A DNA stretch of 64,000 nucleotides from Candidatus Zhuqueibacterota bacterium (GTDB lineage Bacteria; Zhuqueibacterota; Zhuqueibacteria; Zhuqueibacterales; Zhuqueibacteraceae), in contig JAKEEU010000109.1 of NCBI GenBank assembly GCA_022616415.1, positions 61,689 through 125,688 of the forward strand, read 5' to 3'. Below, in pieces: positions 52,272-60,364 of the stretch (positions are counted from its first letter, which is position 1; each line of letters opens with the position of its first letter). The position numbers and the translations under genes were made by a program. The notes under the pieces were generated by a model that worked only from the letters and a program-made list of their open reading frames with translations, ran no database searches and was not told the DNA's origin.

Positions 52272-52334
52272 TCCAATTGATAGAAAAACCCAACTGATAA
52301 AAGCCAAATCCGCTGGGTTCTTCAATCCGTTGGA
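52272..52334. repeat. Repeat family B hairpin downstream of GxxExxY gene
   Basis: TCCAATTGATAGAAAAACCC … CGCTGGGTTCTTCAATCCGT plus TGGA, matching 51378-51435 in the same orientation. Confidence 0.85.
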
Positions 52335-52390
52335 AATTTAAGACTCAGAATTTTTTTCTAACTTTTGCTCCGCAAAGGCTCATTTTAACC

Positions 52391-54160
52391 ATGGCCGAAT
52401 CCTCTTCAAAACAATCTTTCGATAGAAGCTCCTTAATCACGGCGCTGGACCTGGAGGCGGCGCTCGCTACCGTTTTTCGCGATAGTCTCTATCCCATCAG
52501 CGCCGGGCTTGGCGCGCTTTATGCCGTTTTCGCGGTGAGCCACGTGCTGGTGCAGCCGAAGGCCGTGGCCATACCGATGGCCATTTTGGCGTCAGCAACA
52601 TGCATCGCTTTTCTCGGCCTACGCCTGGCGTTGAGCCGTTGGTCGATTCCGAGCCAATGGGCGCATCCGATTGGCGCCGCCATTGCCGGGCTTGTCCTGG
52701 TGAACAGCCTTGTCCACTTGGGCCTGACTTCCGAGCCGCAGCAGACCACGAACCTCATGCTGCTGGCAGTTGGGGTCGGTTTTCTCTTTCTTTCCACGCG
52801 CTGGCTTGTCCTGATTCTCGCCGCCACCCTGGCCGGATGGGGGGGCGTCGTATGGCAGGCCGCGCCCTCACCCGCCTGGCTGCATTTCGGGTTCGCGCTG
52901 TTTACATCGTCGGTGCTTGCCGTGGTCGTTCACAGCGCCCGCGCTCGAACCTTGCGGCGATTGGAGCAGCTGCGGCTTCAGGATGAGCTTCGCAAGGCAG
53001 AGCTCGAGCAGCGGGTGGCGCAGCGCACGGCTCAGCTCGAAGCCGCCAATCGGGAGCTCGAAAGGGACATCATCGAGCGCCAACAGGCCGAGGAAGCGGT
53101 GCGCGAAAGCGAGGCCAAATATCGCACGCTTTTCGAGAATTCTCGCGAGGCGATCGTGGTGACGACGCCGGAAGGCAAGCTCCTTGACTTCAACCAAGCC
53201 GGTCTGGATCTCGTGGGCTACACGCGAGAAGAGGCGATGGGAAAAAACGTTGTTAGCTTGTATGTTCATCCTGAGGATCGTCAAAAGTTTCAGCAGGAGA
53301 TGGCGCAAAAAGGATTTGTGCGAGACTTTGAGGTGAAGATCAGGCGAAAAGATGGTCAGGAAAGGGAATGCCAGGTGAGCTCGACGGTGCGGCGCGCCCC
53401 GGACGGAAGCATATTGGCTTACCAGAGCATCGTGCGGGACATCACCGAGCGCAAGCGCGCTTTGGAGAAATTGCAAGCTTCGCGCGAACGGTTGCGCGCC
53501 TTGAGCGCCCACCTGCAATCCCTGCGCGAAAAAGAAAGGCTTACTATTGCCAGGGATATGCACGATGAATTAGGCCAGGTCCTGGCCTCCCTCAAAATGG
53601 ATTTAACCCTGCTGGAGCGTCGCATAAAAACAGCCGAGGGAACCATAGAGCCATCTTTGTATATAGAAGAAATCAAAAGGATGAAAGAGCTGGTCGACTC
53701 GACCCTGGATCAGGTTACGCAGCTTGTCACCACGCTCAGGCCGGCGGTGCTGGATAGTCTGGGCTTGATGGCGGCCCTCGAATGGCAACTGCAAGAATTT
53801 CATGAGCGCACCGGTTTGGCGTATGAATTTATTTCCGAGGTGGACGAGATCAATGTCGCCGCCGAGTCGGCGGTTGCCGTCTTTCGCATCTTTCAGGAGA
53901 GTCTGAGCAACATAGCGCGTCACGCCCACGCCGGCAAAGTCGTGGTGGAAATAAACCAGCGCGACGCGAGCTGCTTCATCGCGATTCGCGATGATGGGAT
54001 CGGCATTGCCGAGGCGGATTTGGAAAAGCGCCATGCTTTCGGATTGTTGGGGATGAAAGAGCAGGCCTTGATCTTTGGCGGGGAAGTGGAAATTGCCGGC
54101 GCTCCGGGCCAGGGCACCACCGTCAAGGTCCGGATCCCCATCACACGTGATGGTAAGTGA
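52391..54160 (+). CDS. Membrane sensor histidine kinase with PAS domain (NarL/HisKA_3 type)
   Basis: A 589-aa kinase: six hydrophobic segments in the first ~185 residues (GLGALYAVFAVSHVLV, IPMAILASATCIAFLGLRL and others), coiled coil (~190-245), PAS (~245-370; ESEAKYRTLFENSREAIVVT), HisKA_3 with His391 in ARDMHDELGQVLAS, and an ATPase domain (IRDDGIGIAE, FGLLGMKEQALIFGG, PGQGTTVKVRIPIT). The sensor region is unrelated to that of the 48889 kinase while the catalytic half is nearly identical. The NarL-type regulator follows after ~315 bases holding two palindromes. Confidence 0.92.
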   Translation: MAESSSKQSFDRSSLITALDLEAALATVFRDSLYPISAGLGALYAVFAVSHVLVQPKAVAIPMAILASATCIAFLGLRLALSRWSIPSQWAHPIGAAIAGLVLVNSLVHLGLTSEPQQTTNLMLLAVGVGFLFLSTRWLVLILAATLAGWGGVVWQAAPSPAWLHFGFALFTSSVLAVVVHSARARTLRRLEQLRLQDELRKAELEQRVAQRTAQLEAANRELERDIIERQQAEEAVRESEAKYRTLFENSREAIVVTTPEGKLLDFNQAGLDLVGYTREEAMGKNVVSLYVHPEDRQKFQQEMAQKGFVRDFEVKIRRKDGQERECQVSSTVRRAPDGSILAYQSIVRDITERKRALEKLQASRERLRALSAHLQSLREKERLTIARDMHDELGQVLASLKMDLTLLERRIKTAEGTIEPSLYIEEIKRMKELVDSTLDQVTQLVTTLRPAVLDSLGLMAALEWQLQEFHERTGLAYEFISEVDEINVAAESAVAVFRIFQESLSNIARHAHAGKVVVEINQRDASCFIAIRDDGIGIAEADLEKRHAFGLLGMKEQALIFGGEVEIAGAPGQGTTVKVRIPITRDGK

Positions 54161-54178
54161 TCAATGTCAAAATGATTA

Positions 54179-54279
54179 GAGTGTGTATCATTCCGCAGGC
54201 CGGAGTGCAATGCTTCAGCATTGCGGACGCTAAAGCTTCGCACTCCGGGTGCGATTCTCCTGCAATTTGATACACACTC
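54179..54279. repeat. Nested 101-bp palindrome
   Basis: Outer arms GAGTGTGTATCA / TGATACACACTC (12 bp perfect), inner arms CGGAGTG / CACTCCG and GCAATGC-TTCA-GCATTGC. It lies just after the kinase stop codon and could terminate its transcript or be a mobile palindrome. Confidence 0.82.
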
Positions 54280-54350
54280 AAATAATTACTGAAAGGTAAA
54301 ACGATTAGTCTATTAAAAGAGCAATCGTTGCAAAAAAAAGCAAAAACCTT

Positions 54351-54430
54351 CACGCAAAGACGCAGAGCCGCTAAGGGACCGCAAAGAAAAGCTTTGCGGG
54401 TTCTTTGCGTCTTCGCGGCTTTGCGTGCGC
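54351..54430. repeat. Repeat family C palindrome upstream of NarL-type regulator
   Basis: CACGCAAAGACGCAGAGCCG … CTTCGCGGCTTTGCGTGCGC, centre AAAGAAAAGCTTTGCGGGTT. Same family as 34426-34508. Ends 46 bases before the regulator start. Confidence 0.82.
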
Positions 54431-54475
54431 TTTTGATTTTCTTTGTGGTTTCGATAATCCAGGTGAGGTGAGGCC

Positions 54476-55108
54476 ATGATAAAAATTCTCATTGCGGATG
54501 ATCATCCCCTGATCCGGGAGGGCTTCAAAAAAGTCGTTGCCCAGGAAATTGACATGGCGGTGGTGGCGGCGTGTCAAAATGCCGTCGAGGTGTTGGATTT
54601 TATCAGAGACGGCCACTGCGACGTGATGGTGCTGGATATCGATATGCCCGGGAAGAACGGCTTGGATTTATTGAAAGAATTAAAAGCCCGGGAGCTCGAC
54701 AGCAAATTTCTGATGCTGAGCATCCACCCGGAGGAACGCTTTGCCATCCGCGCGTTGAAGGCCGGCGCTTCCGGTTATATCATGAAAAAAAGCGCCGCCG
54801 AGGAGCTGGTCGCCGCCATCCGCAAAGTCCATCATGGCGGCAAATATGTCACGCCGGCGCTGGCGGAAAAATTGGCTTTTGATTTGGAGACCGGCGCAGC
54901 CCTGGCGCCGCACGAAAAATTATCCGATCGGGAATTCCAGGTGTTCCAATTGATCGCAGCGGGAAAAACCACGAACGAAATCATGAAAACCCTGTCGCTG
55001 AGCTTGAGCAGCGTCCATACCTACCGCCGGCGCATCATGGAGAAGATGAACGTGCAATCGAATTTGGAGATGATTCGTTATGCCATGAAGAACAATCTGG
55101 TAGATTAA
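54476..55108 (+). CDS. NarL/FixJ-family response regulator
   Basis: A 210-aa DNA-binding regulator: receiver (residues 1-~118) with Asp8/Asp9, phospho-acceptor Asp54 (VMVLDIDMPG), conserved Ser/His loop LSIHPEE and Lys104 (YIMKK); LuxR/NarL HTH (~145-205; LSDREFQVFQLIAAGKTTNE, IMKTLSLSLSSVHTYRRRIM). Likely partner of one or both HisKA_3 kinases upstream. Its start lies in GAGGTGAGGCCATG, giving a good ribosome binding site. Confidence 0.92.
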   Translation: MIKILIADDHPLIREGFKKVVAQEIDMAVVAACQNAVEVLDFIRDGHCDVMVLDIDMPGKNGLDLLKELKARELDSKFLMLSIHPEERFAIRALKAGASGYIMKKSAAEELVAAIRKVHHGGKYVTPALAEKLAFDLETGAALAPHEKLSDREFQVFQLIAAGKTTNEIMKTLSLSLSSVHTYRRRIMEKMNVQSNLEMIRYAMKNNLVD

Positions 55109-55118
55109 GTTAAAAATT

Positions 55119-55232
55119 TGTCATTTCGTAAGAGTTTAGCCGCCTGAAGCAAAGCCTGTCATTCCGACCGAAGGGAGGAATCTTTATCGAGTTTCGAGCC
55201 ATGAAAGATTTCTCGCTACGCTCGAAATGACA
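55119..55232. repeat. Palindrome TGTCATTTCG … CGAAATGACA
   Basis: Terminal 10-bp perfect inverted repeats enclose 94 bases that contain TGTCATTCCGACCGAAGG and GATTTCTCGCTACGCTCG, a common intergenic repeat type. Immediately follows the regulator. Confidence 0.72.
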
Positions 55233-55370
55233 ATTTCCTTCACTTGGCTAAACTTGTACAAGCAGACATAGTTTTTGTCGCTGGCGGTCCTTTAACCCAT
55301 CCCCCTACCCTACCCCCATAGCTGTCAAGCTAAGAAGTAAGGACGTGGTTTTTTTAGTTGGCGGCCTTTG

Positions 55371-55500
55371 AACTCATCCCCCTGCCCCCTTCTCTTGGAA
55401 AGAGAAGGGGGTTTTCAGGGTCACTTTGGACTCAAATTTCTTTGTTTTCACCCAAGAATCTCCCCCTCTCTTCTTAAGAGAGGGGGCCGGGGGGTGAGTT
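55371..55500. repeat. Pair of C-rich/G-rich hairpins (AACTCATCCCCC … GGGGGGTGAGTT)
   Basis: AACTCATCCCCCTGCCCCCT with the hairpin CCCTTCTCTT-GGAA-AGAGAAGGG, then CCCCCTCTCTT-CTT-AAGAGAGGGGG ending CCGGGGGGTGAGTT. The outer ends are mutually inverted. Confidence 0.75.
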
Positions 55501-55508
55501 CTTGAGCA

Positions 55509-55600
55509 TTAACCCCGATAATTCATGAACTATATTTTCATGCTTGAGCCGAGAAGCAGGGTGTAGACGATTTAAGCAGTGCGTGAATTATCGGGGTTAA
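55509..55600. repeat. MITE-like element E, copy 1
   Basis: 92 bp with perfect 17-bp terminal inverted repeats TTAACCCCGATAATTCA / TGAATTATCGGGGTTAA and internal GAACTATATTTT … CCGAGAAGCAG … GTGTAGACGA. Copy 2 lies at 58388-58479. Confidence 0.85.
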
Positions 55601-55739
55601 CAAACTAACTTAACATTGTCAAGTTAAATCCCACCTCCTAAATCGTTTTGCCTCTCTTGTCGCAAAAAATGCGACATGAAAATCACAAGTTTAACGACAG
55701 ATTTTCACCAAGGCATTTCTTAAATTAATGATATTGAAA

Positions 55740-55818
55740 TTTAAGGGGGTGAGATTTAATAAATGGGCCATAGTTTATGCAAGCAAAATGAGTAGGTTGT
55801 TTTATCTCACCCCCTAAA
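55740..55818. promoter_or_regulatory. Stem-loop leader F, copy 1, before receiver gene
   Basis: TTTAAGGGGGTGAGAT (55740-55755) pairs with ATCTCACCCCCTAAA (55804-55818) around a 48-base loop, ending 51 bases before the ATG. Copy 2 at 58511-58582 precedes the subtilisin-like gene. In the RNA the stem would be very stable. Confidence 0.75.
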
Positions 55819-55869
55819 TGTTTTTTGCGAATCATGGCGCCGGCACGCTGCGCCGTTGAGAAAGCCATC

Positions 55870-56253
55870 ATGCGAATCGTCATCGTCGATAATTTTCCGC
55901 ACGTTCGCGACAGCTTGAAGAGCTTGCTCTCAACGCTCAAGGAAGTGGAGATTATCGGGGAGGCGCAAGACGTGCCCGGCGCCATCAATCTCGCCAAAGA
56001 ATTGCAGCCGGACATTGCCATCCTGGATATCAACATCCCCGGAGGGTCCGGCTTCGACGTGCTCAAAGAGCTCAAGAAAAAAGCCGGTTTGGTGATCGTG
56101 CTGACCAGTTACTCCTCTCCGCCGTTCCGGCAAAAAGCCCAAAAAGCCGGCGCTGATTTCTTTTTTGACAAATCAACCGAGTTCGAAAAAATGATCGAGG
56201 TCCTGAAGCAAAAGGCGGCGCAAATGACGATGAACGCCGAGGGTTGCCAGTAA
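55870..56253 (+). CDS. Single-domain response regulator (receiver only)
   Basis: A 127-aa stand-alone receiver: MRIVIVDNFPHVRDSLKSLL with Asp7 (the second acidic residue is Asn8), phospho-acceptor Asp53 (AILDINIPGG), the Thr/Ser loop VLTSYSSPP and Lys in FFFDKSTEF, followed by a short tail. No output domain, so it probably acts through protein contacts or as a phosphate relay. Start ATG 55870 gives the standard N-terminus; the upstream TTG frame does not. Confidence 0.87.
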   Translation: MRIVIVDNFPHVRDSLKSLLSTLKEVEIIGEAQDVPGAINLAKELQPDIAILDINIPGGSGFDVLKELKKKAGLVIVLTSYSSPPFRQKAQKAGADFFFDKSTEFEKMIEVLKQKAAQMTMNAEGCQ

Positions 56254-56416
56254 AAATCTGTGAAGATTTGTTGTTGACCCATGTCTCTCTGCTGCTGTCT
56301 GCCATGAATGAGACAGCAGCAGAGCAGATCTAGTTCTTACGATAACTTTTCAATGCAGGGAAGCGAATGGCTCGGTTTTCTGACAAGAGGGAAGGGTGGT
56401 TGTTTTGTGTGAGTGT

Positions 56417-56466
56417 AGCCCGAGGTAGATAGGTTTGCAAAGGCATTCGTCTACCCCGGGCTTTTT
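56417..56466 (+). terminator. Rho-independent terminator
   Basis: AGCCCGAGGTAGA pairs with TCTACCCCGGGCT (one mismatch) across a 23-base loop, followed by TTTTTATTTT, 160 bases after the receiver gene. Confidence 0.75.
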
Positions 56467-56500
56467 ATTTTGGGGGCGAAGAAATCGTCGGATAAGTTTT

Positions 56501-56537
56501 GAGGAACGGGGCACTTCCTCCATCTTATCCGCCGCAA
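56501..56537. repeat. Repeat family G, copy 1
   Basis: GAGGAACGGGGCACTTCCTC … CATCTTATCCGCCGCAA; about 80 percent identical to 61751-61786, and both copies follow a terminator. Confidence 0.65.
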
Positions 56538-57077
56538 ACTAAATGAATTGTTTTTTCCGAAAACAGTTTTCAAATCAATTTAATGAACACGAAAGGAGGT
56601 GGCGTTCAATGGGATAATAGCAAGCGCAGTAGGTGAATGGATTGTGTGGATGATCACTTCAGGTAAAAATTTCAGGCACACTGTCTCACAATTAGTGGGA
56701 CACAAATCAGGAAAGGAAAACTAAAGTTTGCAAAGCTGATTGAAATTCCGTCCCGTAGGGACGCATGACAATAGCCCAGGAGCGCAACGATCAAAGTATC
56801 CCCCGAGTCCCGAAGAGACGAATGAAAATCGCGCGTTGGCAACATCTCAATCGTTATTTCTGCAAATTTGACTTCAGCAGGAAAAACCGATTTCATAAAC
56901 CGCCGCCCGTGCGCGTTGCCGTACGTATTGGTGACGCGCACCGGGCGGCCATTGGTTGACTCCGAAATCCCTTCGTTGCAAAGAAAATAAAGGCAAAATA
57001 ATTTAATGGCAAAATGATTGATTTTGAATCGGTGTTTTCGGCGCCAAGCGGTGGGGAAACTTCTCGTACAAAACAAG
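56538..57077. other. Intergenic region with repeat fragments
   Basis: No credible gene. Contains the palindrome CCGTCCCGTAGGGACG (56746-56761), a stretch whose minus-strand translation (RPVRVTNTYGNAHGRRFMKS) may be a repeat-derived or decayed reading frame, and a half copy of family A. Confidence 0.5.
56992..57030. repeat. Repeat family A, half copy
   Basis: GGCAAAATAATTTAATGGCA then AAATGATTGATTTTGAATC: one arm of the palindrome only. Confidence 0.7.
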
Positions 57078-57848
57078 CTACCGAAGAGGTTTGAGGTCCT
57101 CCAGCAGGCGCGAGAAGGCAACAGCCCGCACTCGCTTTTCCAGAGGAAACGTATGCTCTCCGGCATGAATCACGTCTAACCGGTGTAGCTTCAGGTCAGC
57201 GAGTGCACTTTGCATCGATGGCGTGAGTCGTGGAGCGCTACTCCGCTTAACTTCGAATCCCAACCGTTGCTGCCCACGTATAACAAGCAAATCAAGCTCG
57301 GCACCTCCATGTGTTGCCCAGAAAAAACATCCTTCCGGCCTCGCCTCTAATCGACGAATGACTTGTTCGAGAACAAATCCTTCCCACGACGCTCCGACCT
57401 TGGGGTGTCCTTCCAGGTCGGTTAGGGTCTTAAGATTAAGGAGAGTATGCATGATTCCGCTATCAATCAGGTGTCCAGAAGCGACGTAGTGTGGTGGAGT
57501 GAATGGTAATTCCCAACTGAGGAAGATCTTGTTCCAAAAAAGTACGGACAAAATTATGTCGCCATTCATCACTCTCTGCATGAGAGCGGGCGAGATAAGA
57601 GCGCGGAAAACCGCCACGCAGCCACAACTGCTGATAGTTTTCGATTCCAACCTCGTCAACGGAAAAGCCGCCCAATTCGTGGTAGACAATACGGCCGGCG
57701 AGTGTTTCAGAACTCTGGTGCAGCAAGTCCGGGGAGGCGCTACCCAGCACCAGAAAACGTGTTGCCGGACGCGGCCGGTCGACCAACACACGAATCAGCT
57801 CAAAAAGGCCCGGAAGCCGCTGAATCTCATCAATGACGACAAGGCCTT
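57078..57848 (-). pseudogene. Broken AAA ATPase/DUF4143 protein
   Basis: From 57848 the minus strand reads GLVVIDEIQRLPGLFELIRV (Walker B), VLGSASPDLL (sensor 1), YHELGGFSVDEVG and FVRTFLEQDLPQLGITIHST to RRFWTPD. The frame then changes, and coding resumes at VASGHLIDSGIMHTLLNLKT, GASWEGFVLEQVIRRLEARP and FFWATHGGAELDLLVIRG, ending VAFSRLLEDLKPLR. The Walker A region upstream is missing (TAA directly before GLVVID), as are about 50 residues between the two parts. The intact family is an AAA_14 ATPase with a C-terminal DUF4143 PD-(D/E)XK-like domain. Confidence 0.85.
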
Positions 57849-57855
57849 AAAAGTC

Positions 57856-57894
57856 ACCTTGAAATTTCGGTTATTACCGCCGAGATTTCAAGGT
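57856..57894. repeat. Inverted repeat at the breakpoint of the DUF4143 relic
   Basis: ACCTTGAAATTTCGG / CCGAGATTTCAAGGT (15-bp arms, one mismatch, 9-base loop), eight bases beyond the truncated Walker B end. AATTTCGTTAACTAACGAAATT (57929-57950) is a second palindrome nearby. Confidence 0.75.
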
Positions 57895-58387
57895 AAAAAA
57901 TTTTGCGCTCTTATGCAAGGAATTTCGTTAACTAACGAAATTCACCGAAGCCACCACTCAAGGGCCTTAAGGCCGAGGGTCGCTGAAAAAAACTTTTAGA
58001 ATTTTTTTCTGAGTTTGGTTGTCAAGGGGGCAAGACTACAAACCCTACATACGCATTTGAAAAATGCTGTAGGATTGACGATTAAACAATTTTCCCCTTT
58101 CTTTTGCTCTGATCGTCGATCTCACCGTGCCAATCCCCGAAGGGGACATTCTGCTTTTGCTTTTCTTTGCGCAATCTGACAAATTTATTTTGCGCTTTTT
58201 CCGCAAAGTGTTTTGCCCGCTGGTACAATGTGATACGAACATGAGGCGGTAAAATTAGCAGTCTTTCGCCAAGATTTGTGCCGAGAGGGAATGGCTACCT
58301 CCTCCCTGCCATGGAGCGGCTCCAAACAAAAAGAAAATAAATTAACCCAACCGTTAACAATCGTTTCGCTGCGGACTACACGTTCGG
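57895..58387. other. Intergenic region with scattered repeats
   Basis: No gene recognised. Holds AATTTTTTTCTGAGTTTGGT (58000), which recurs at 60427, and a minus-strand low-quality frame rejected as non-coding. Confidence 0.5.
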
Positions 58388-58479
58388 CTAACCCCGAAAA
58401 TTCATGAACTATATTTTTAAGCTCATGCCGAGAAGCAGAGTGTAGACGAATTACGCCTCGGGCGAATTATCTGGGTTGG
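58388..58479. repeat. MITE-like element E, copy 2
   Basis: Same 92-bp layout as 55509-55600 (CTAACCCCGAAAATTCATGA … GCCGAGAAGCAG … GTGTAGACGA … GCGAATTATCTGGGTTGG) with more diverged termini. Confidence 0.82.
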
Positions 58480-58510
58480 CTTATTTTTAAACTTTCCCAT
58501 CGCTCACCAA

Positions 58511-58582
58511 TTTAGGGGGGAGAGATAAGTAAAGTCAATTGCTCAAGCGGAATTGCTATATTTTTTATCTCACCCCCTTAAA
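58511..58582. promoter_or_regulatory. Stem-loop leader F, copy 2, before subtilisin-like gene
   Basis: TTTAGGGGGGAGAGAT (58511-58526) pairs with ATCTCACCCCCTTAAA (58567-58582); ends 21 bases before the ATG, just upstream of the AGGAG ribosome binding site. Confidence 0.75.
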
Positions 58583-58603
58583 CCCAAAAAAGGAGTCGGG
58601 AGT

Positions 58604-60037
58604 ATGAAGCGAAGTGCATTTTTCTTGTCATTGCTCGCGATGGCCTTGCTGGCTTTTGCTTGTAACAAACCAGAGCCTGCTGCACCAGAGCTGAGCAAAG
58701 CTGAAAAACCAATGTCATTGGCCAAAGCAGGTAATGGCACCTACGTGCTTACTGCCAACAAGTGGAAGGCTGCCCAAACCGCTGCGGTGAAACAGGCCGG
58801 CGGCACCGTTACATTCAGCCACCAAGAGACTGGCATCGGCATCGCCACCTCCAGCAATCCTGATTTCCTGGCAAATGCGCTGGCAAACGACGCTTTTACC
58901 GGAGCTGCCGCAGATGAGATGGTCGAATGGCAGCCGCCGGCTCACGAAGTGGAGCTGGAAGAGGGCGCCGTCACACCGGGAGACGAAACCTTTATCAATT
59001 TGCAGTGGAATATTCAAGCTATCGAAGCGCCTGCCGCCTGGGCCGCTGGCTGCACCGGACAAGGCGTGCGTGTAGCGATTCTCGATGGTGGAATCCACAG
59101 TGCCCATGTCGATCTGGATAATAACCTCGATGTTGCTGCTTCGAAGTCTTTTGTCCCAGGTTTCAATTTCAATCAAGATGTTGGCACATTCTGGCACGCC
59201 ACCCACGTTGCTGGGATTGTGGCGGCAGAAGATAATGGAATTGGCACCATCGGTGTCGCCCCCAATGCGACTATTGTTGGGGTGAAGGTGCTTCACGATG
59301 GGTCCGGTTCATTTGCTTCGGTAATCCAAGGCATTCTGTACGCTGCAACTCCAATTTCCAAGGGCGGCGCCGGCGCTGACATCATCAATATGAGCCTTGC
59401 AGCCACCTTTGCCAGAGGGGGAGGAAATACCGGTGCGGGGTTGTTGGTGGCAGCGCTGAATAAGGCGGTAAACTTTGCGGCGCGGAATACGTTGGTGGTC
59501 TCCGCTGCCGCCAATGACGGCATCGACCTCGATCACTCGGGTAGCGTCATTACCATACCAGCTCAATCCGGCAGTGGCATCGCGATCTCAGCAACCGGCC
59601 CGGTTGGCTACGCTGTGGGCTGGCCAAACGGCGCCACCAACTTCCGCCGTCCCGCTTCCTATACCAACTTCGGTAACTCAGCAATTTGGGTCGCAGCACC
59701 GGGTGGCGACTTTGTGCTGCCGGGTAACGACCTTTGCTCTATGCCAAGAGTTCCCTCTGGTAATGTTGTTACAAGTTGCTGGGTTTTTGATCTGGTGCTC
59801 AGCACCTCCCGGGGCTCGGGCGCGAGTACAACTAGCTACACTTTCGCGGCTGGCACCAGCATGGCAGCTCCGGCTGCCTCCGGCGTCGCGGCTCTAATCA
59901 AACAACGATTCCCGCGCATTTCAGTAGGCGCATTAATGAACCGCTTGGCTAACTCGGCTGATGACGAAGGCGCTCCTGGGCACGATCCCTACTATGGCCG
60001 CGGCTTTGTCAATGCGCGCCGCGCCTGCACGGAATGA
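58604..60037 (+). CDS. Subtilisin-like (S8) serine protease, lipoprotein
   Basis: A 477-aa secreted peptidase: lipoprotein signal ending LLAFAC (Cys ~20), an N-terminal prodomain-like part (~25-130), then the S8 domain. Catalytic Asp in VRVAILDGGI, His in WHATHVAGIVAAEDNG, oxyanion Asn in SAAANDG and Ser in FAAGTSMAAPAASGVAALIK are all present. A short insert with two Cys (DLCSMPR, VVTSCWVF) may form a disulphide. ATG 58604 sits eight bases after AGGAGTCGGGAG. The stem-loop leader F directly precedes it. Confidence 0.92.
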   Translation: MKRSAFFLSLLAMALLAFACNKPEPAAPELSKAEKPMSLAKAGNGTYVLTANKWKAAQTAAVKQAGGTVTFSHQETGIGIATSSNPDFLANALANDAFTGAAADEMVEWQPPAHEVELEEGAVTPGDETFINLQWNIQAIEAPAAWAAGCTGQGVRVAILDGGIHSAHVDLDNNLDVAASKSFVPGFNFNQDVGTFWHATHVAGIVAAEDNGIGTIGVAPNATIVGVKVLHDGSGSFASVIQGILYAATPISKGGAGADIINMSLAATFARGGGNTGAGLLVAALNKAVNFAARNTLVVSAAANDGIDLDHSGSVITIPAQSGSGIAISATGPVGYAVGWPNGATNFRRPASYTNFGNSAIWVAAPGGDFVLPGNDLCSMPRVPSGNVVTSCWVFDLVLSTSRGSGASTTSYTFAAGTSMAAPAASGVAALIKQRFPRISVGALMNRLANSADDEGAPGHDPYYGRGFVNARRACTE

Positions 60038-60073
60038 AGCGCAGCCGTCTAAATGTTCAGCCATGACACGAAG

Positions 60074-60245
60074 TTTAACCCAAATTATCCACTAAGCATG
60101 TTTTCATGCCTACATTCTTGGGTTTTCAAGTGAGTGAAATTGGGCACGAAAGCGGCCACGTCCGCGCCCTGTCCGTCGTCGAGGGCGGTTTTCAAGTGAG
60201 TGAAATTGGGCACGAAAGTGCTGTTAGCGGATAATTAGGGTTTAA
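60074..60245. repeat. Inverted-repeat-bounded element with internal 32-bp direct repeat
   Basis: Ends TTTAACCCAAATTATCC / GGATAATTAGGGTTTAA resemble the termini of element E. Inside, a 32-bp sequence (GGTTTTCAAGTGAGTGAAAT …) occurs at 60121-60152 and again at 60187-60218. Confidence 0.7.
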
Positions 60246-60302
60246 TAAGCTCTTGGTGTCTTCGTGTCTTAGTGGTTAACAGCGCACGGGATGGGTTTGC
60301 GG

Positions 60303-60364
60303 GAGCCGAAACGGCGAAGGGCATTTGCGCGAGTGTTCATTCACGACCAAGCGAATGCCCTTTT
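60303..60364 (+). terminator. Terminator hairpin, repeated type
   Basis: AAGGGCATTTGC pairs with GCGAATGCCCTT, followed by TTTTATTTCT; the same 60-bp block, GCCGAAACGGCGAAGGGCAT onward, recurs at 61644-61706. Confidence 0.78.

Noticed and set aside
56501..56537. Riboswitch (for example c-di-GMP type) in repeat G
   Set aside because: The conserved riboswitch core is absent, and the sequence lies after a terminator rather than in a 5' leader.
56672..57166. 164-aa minus-strand frame
   Set aside because: Runs through intergenic palindromes and repeat A and partly overlaps the DUF4143 relic; composition is repeat-like rather than protein-like.
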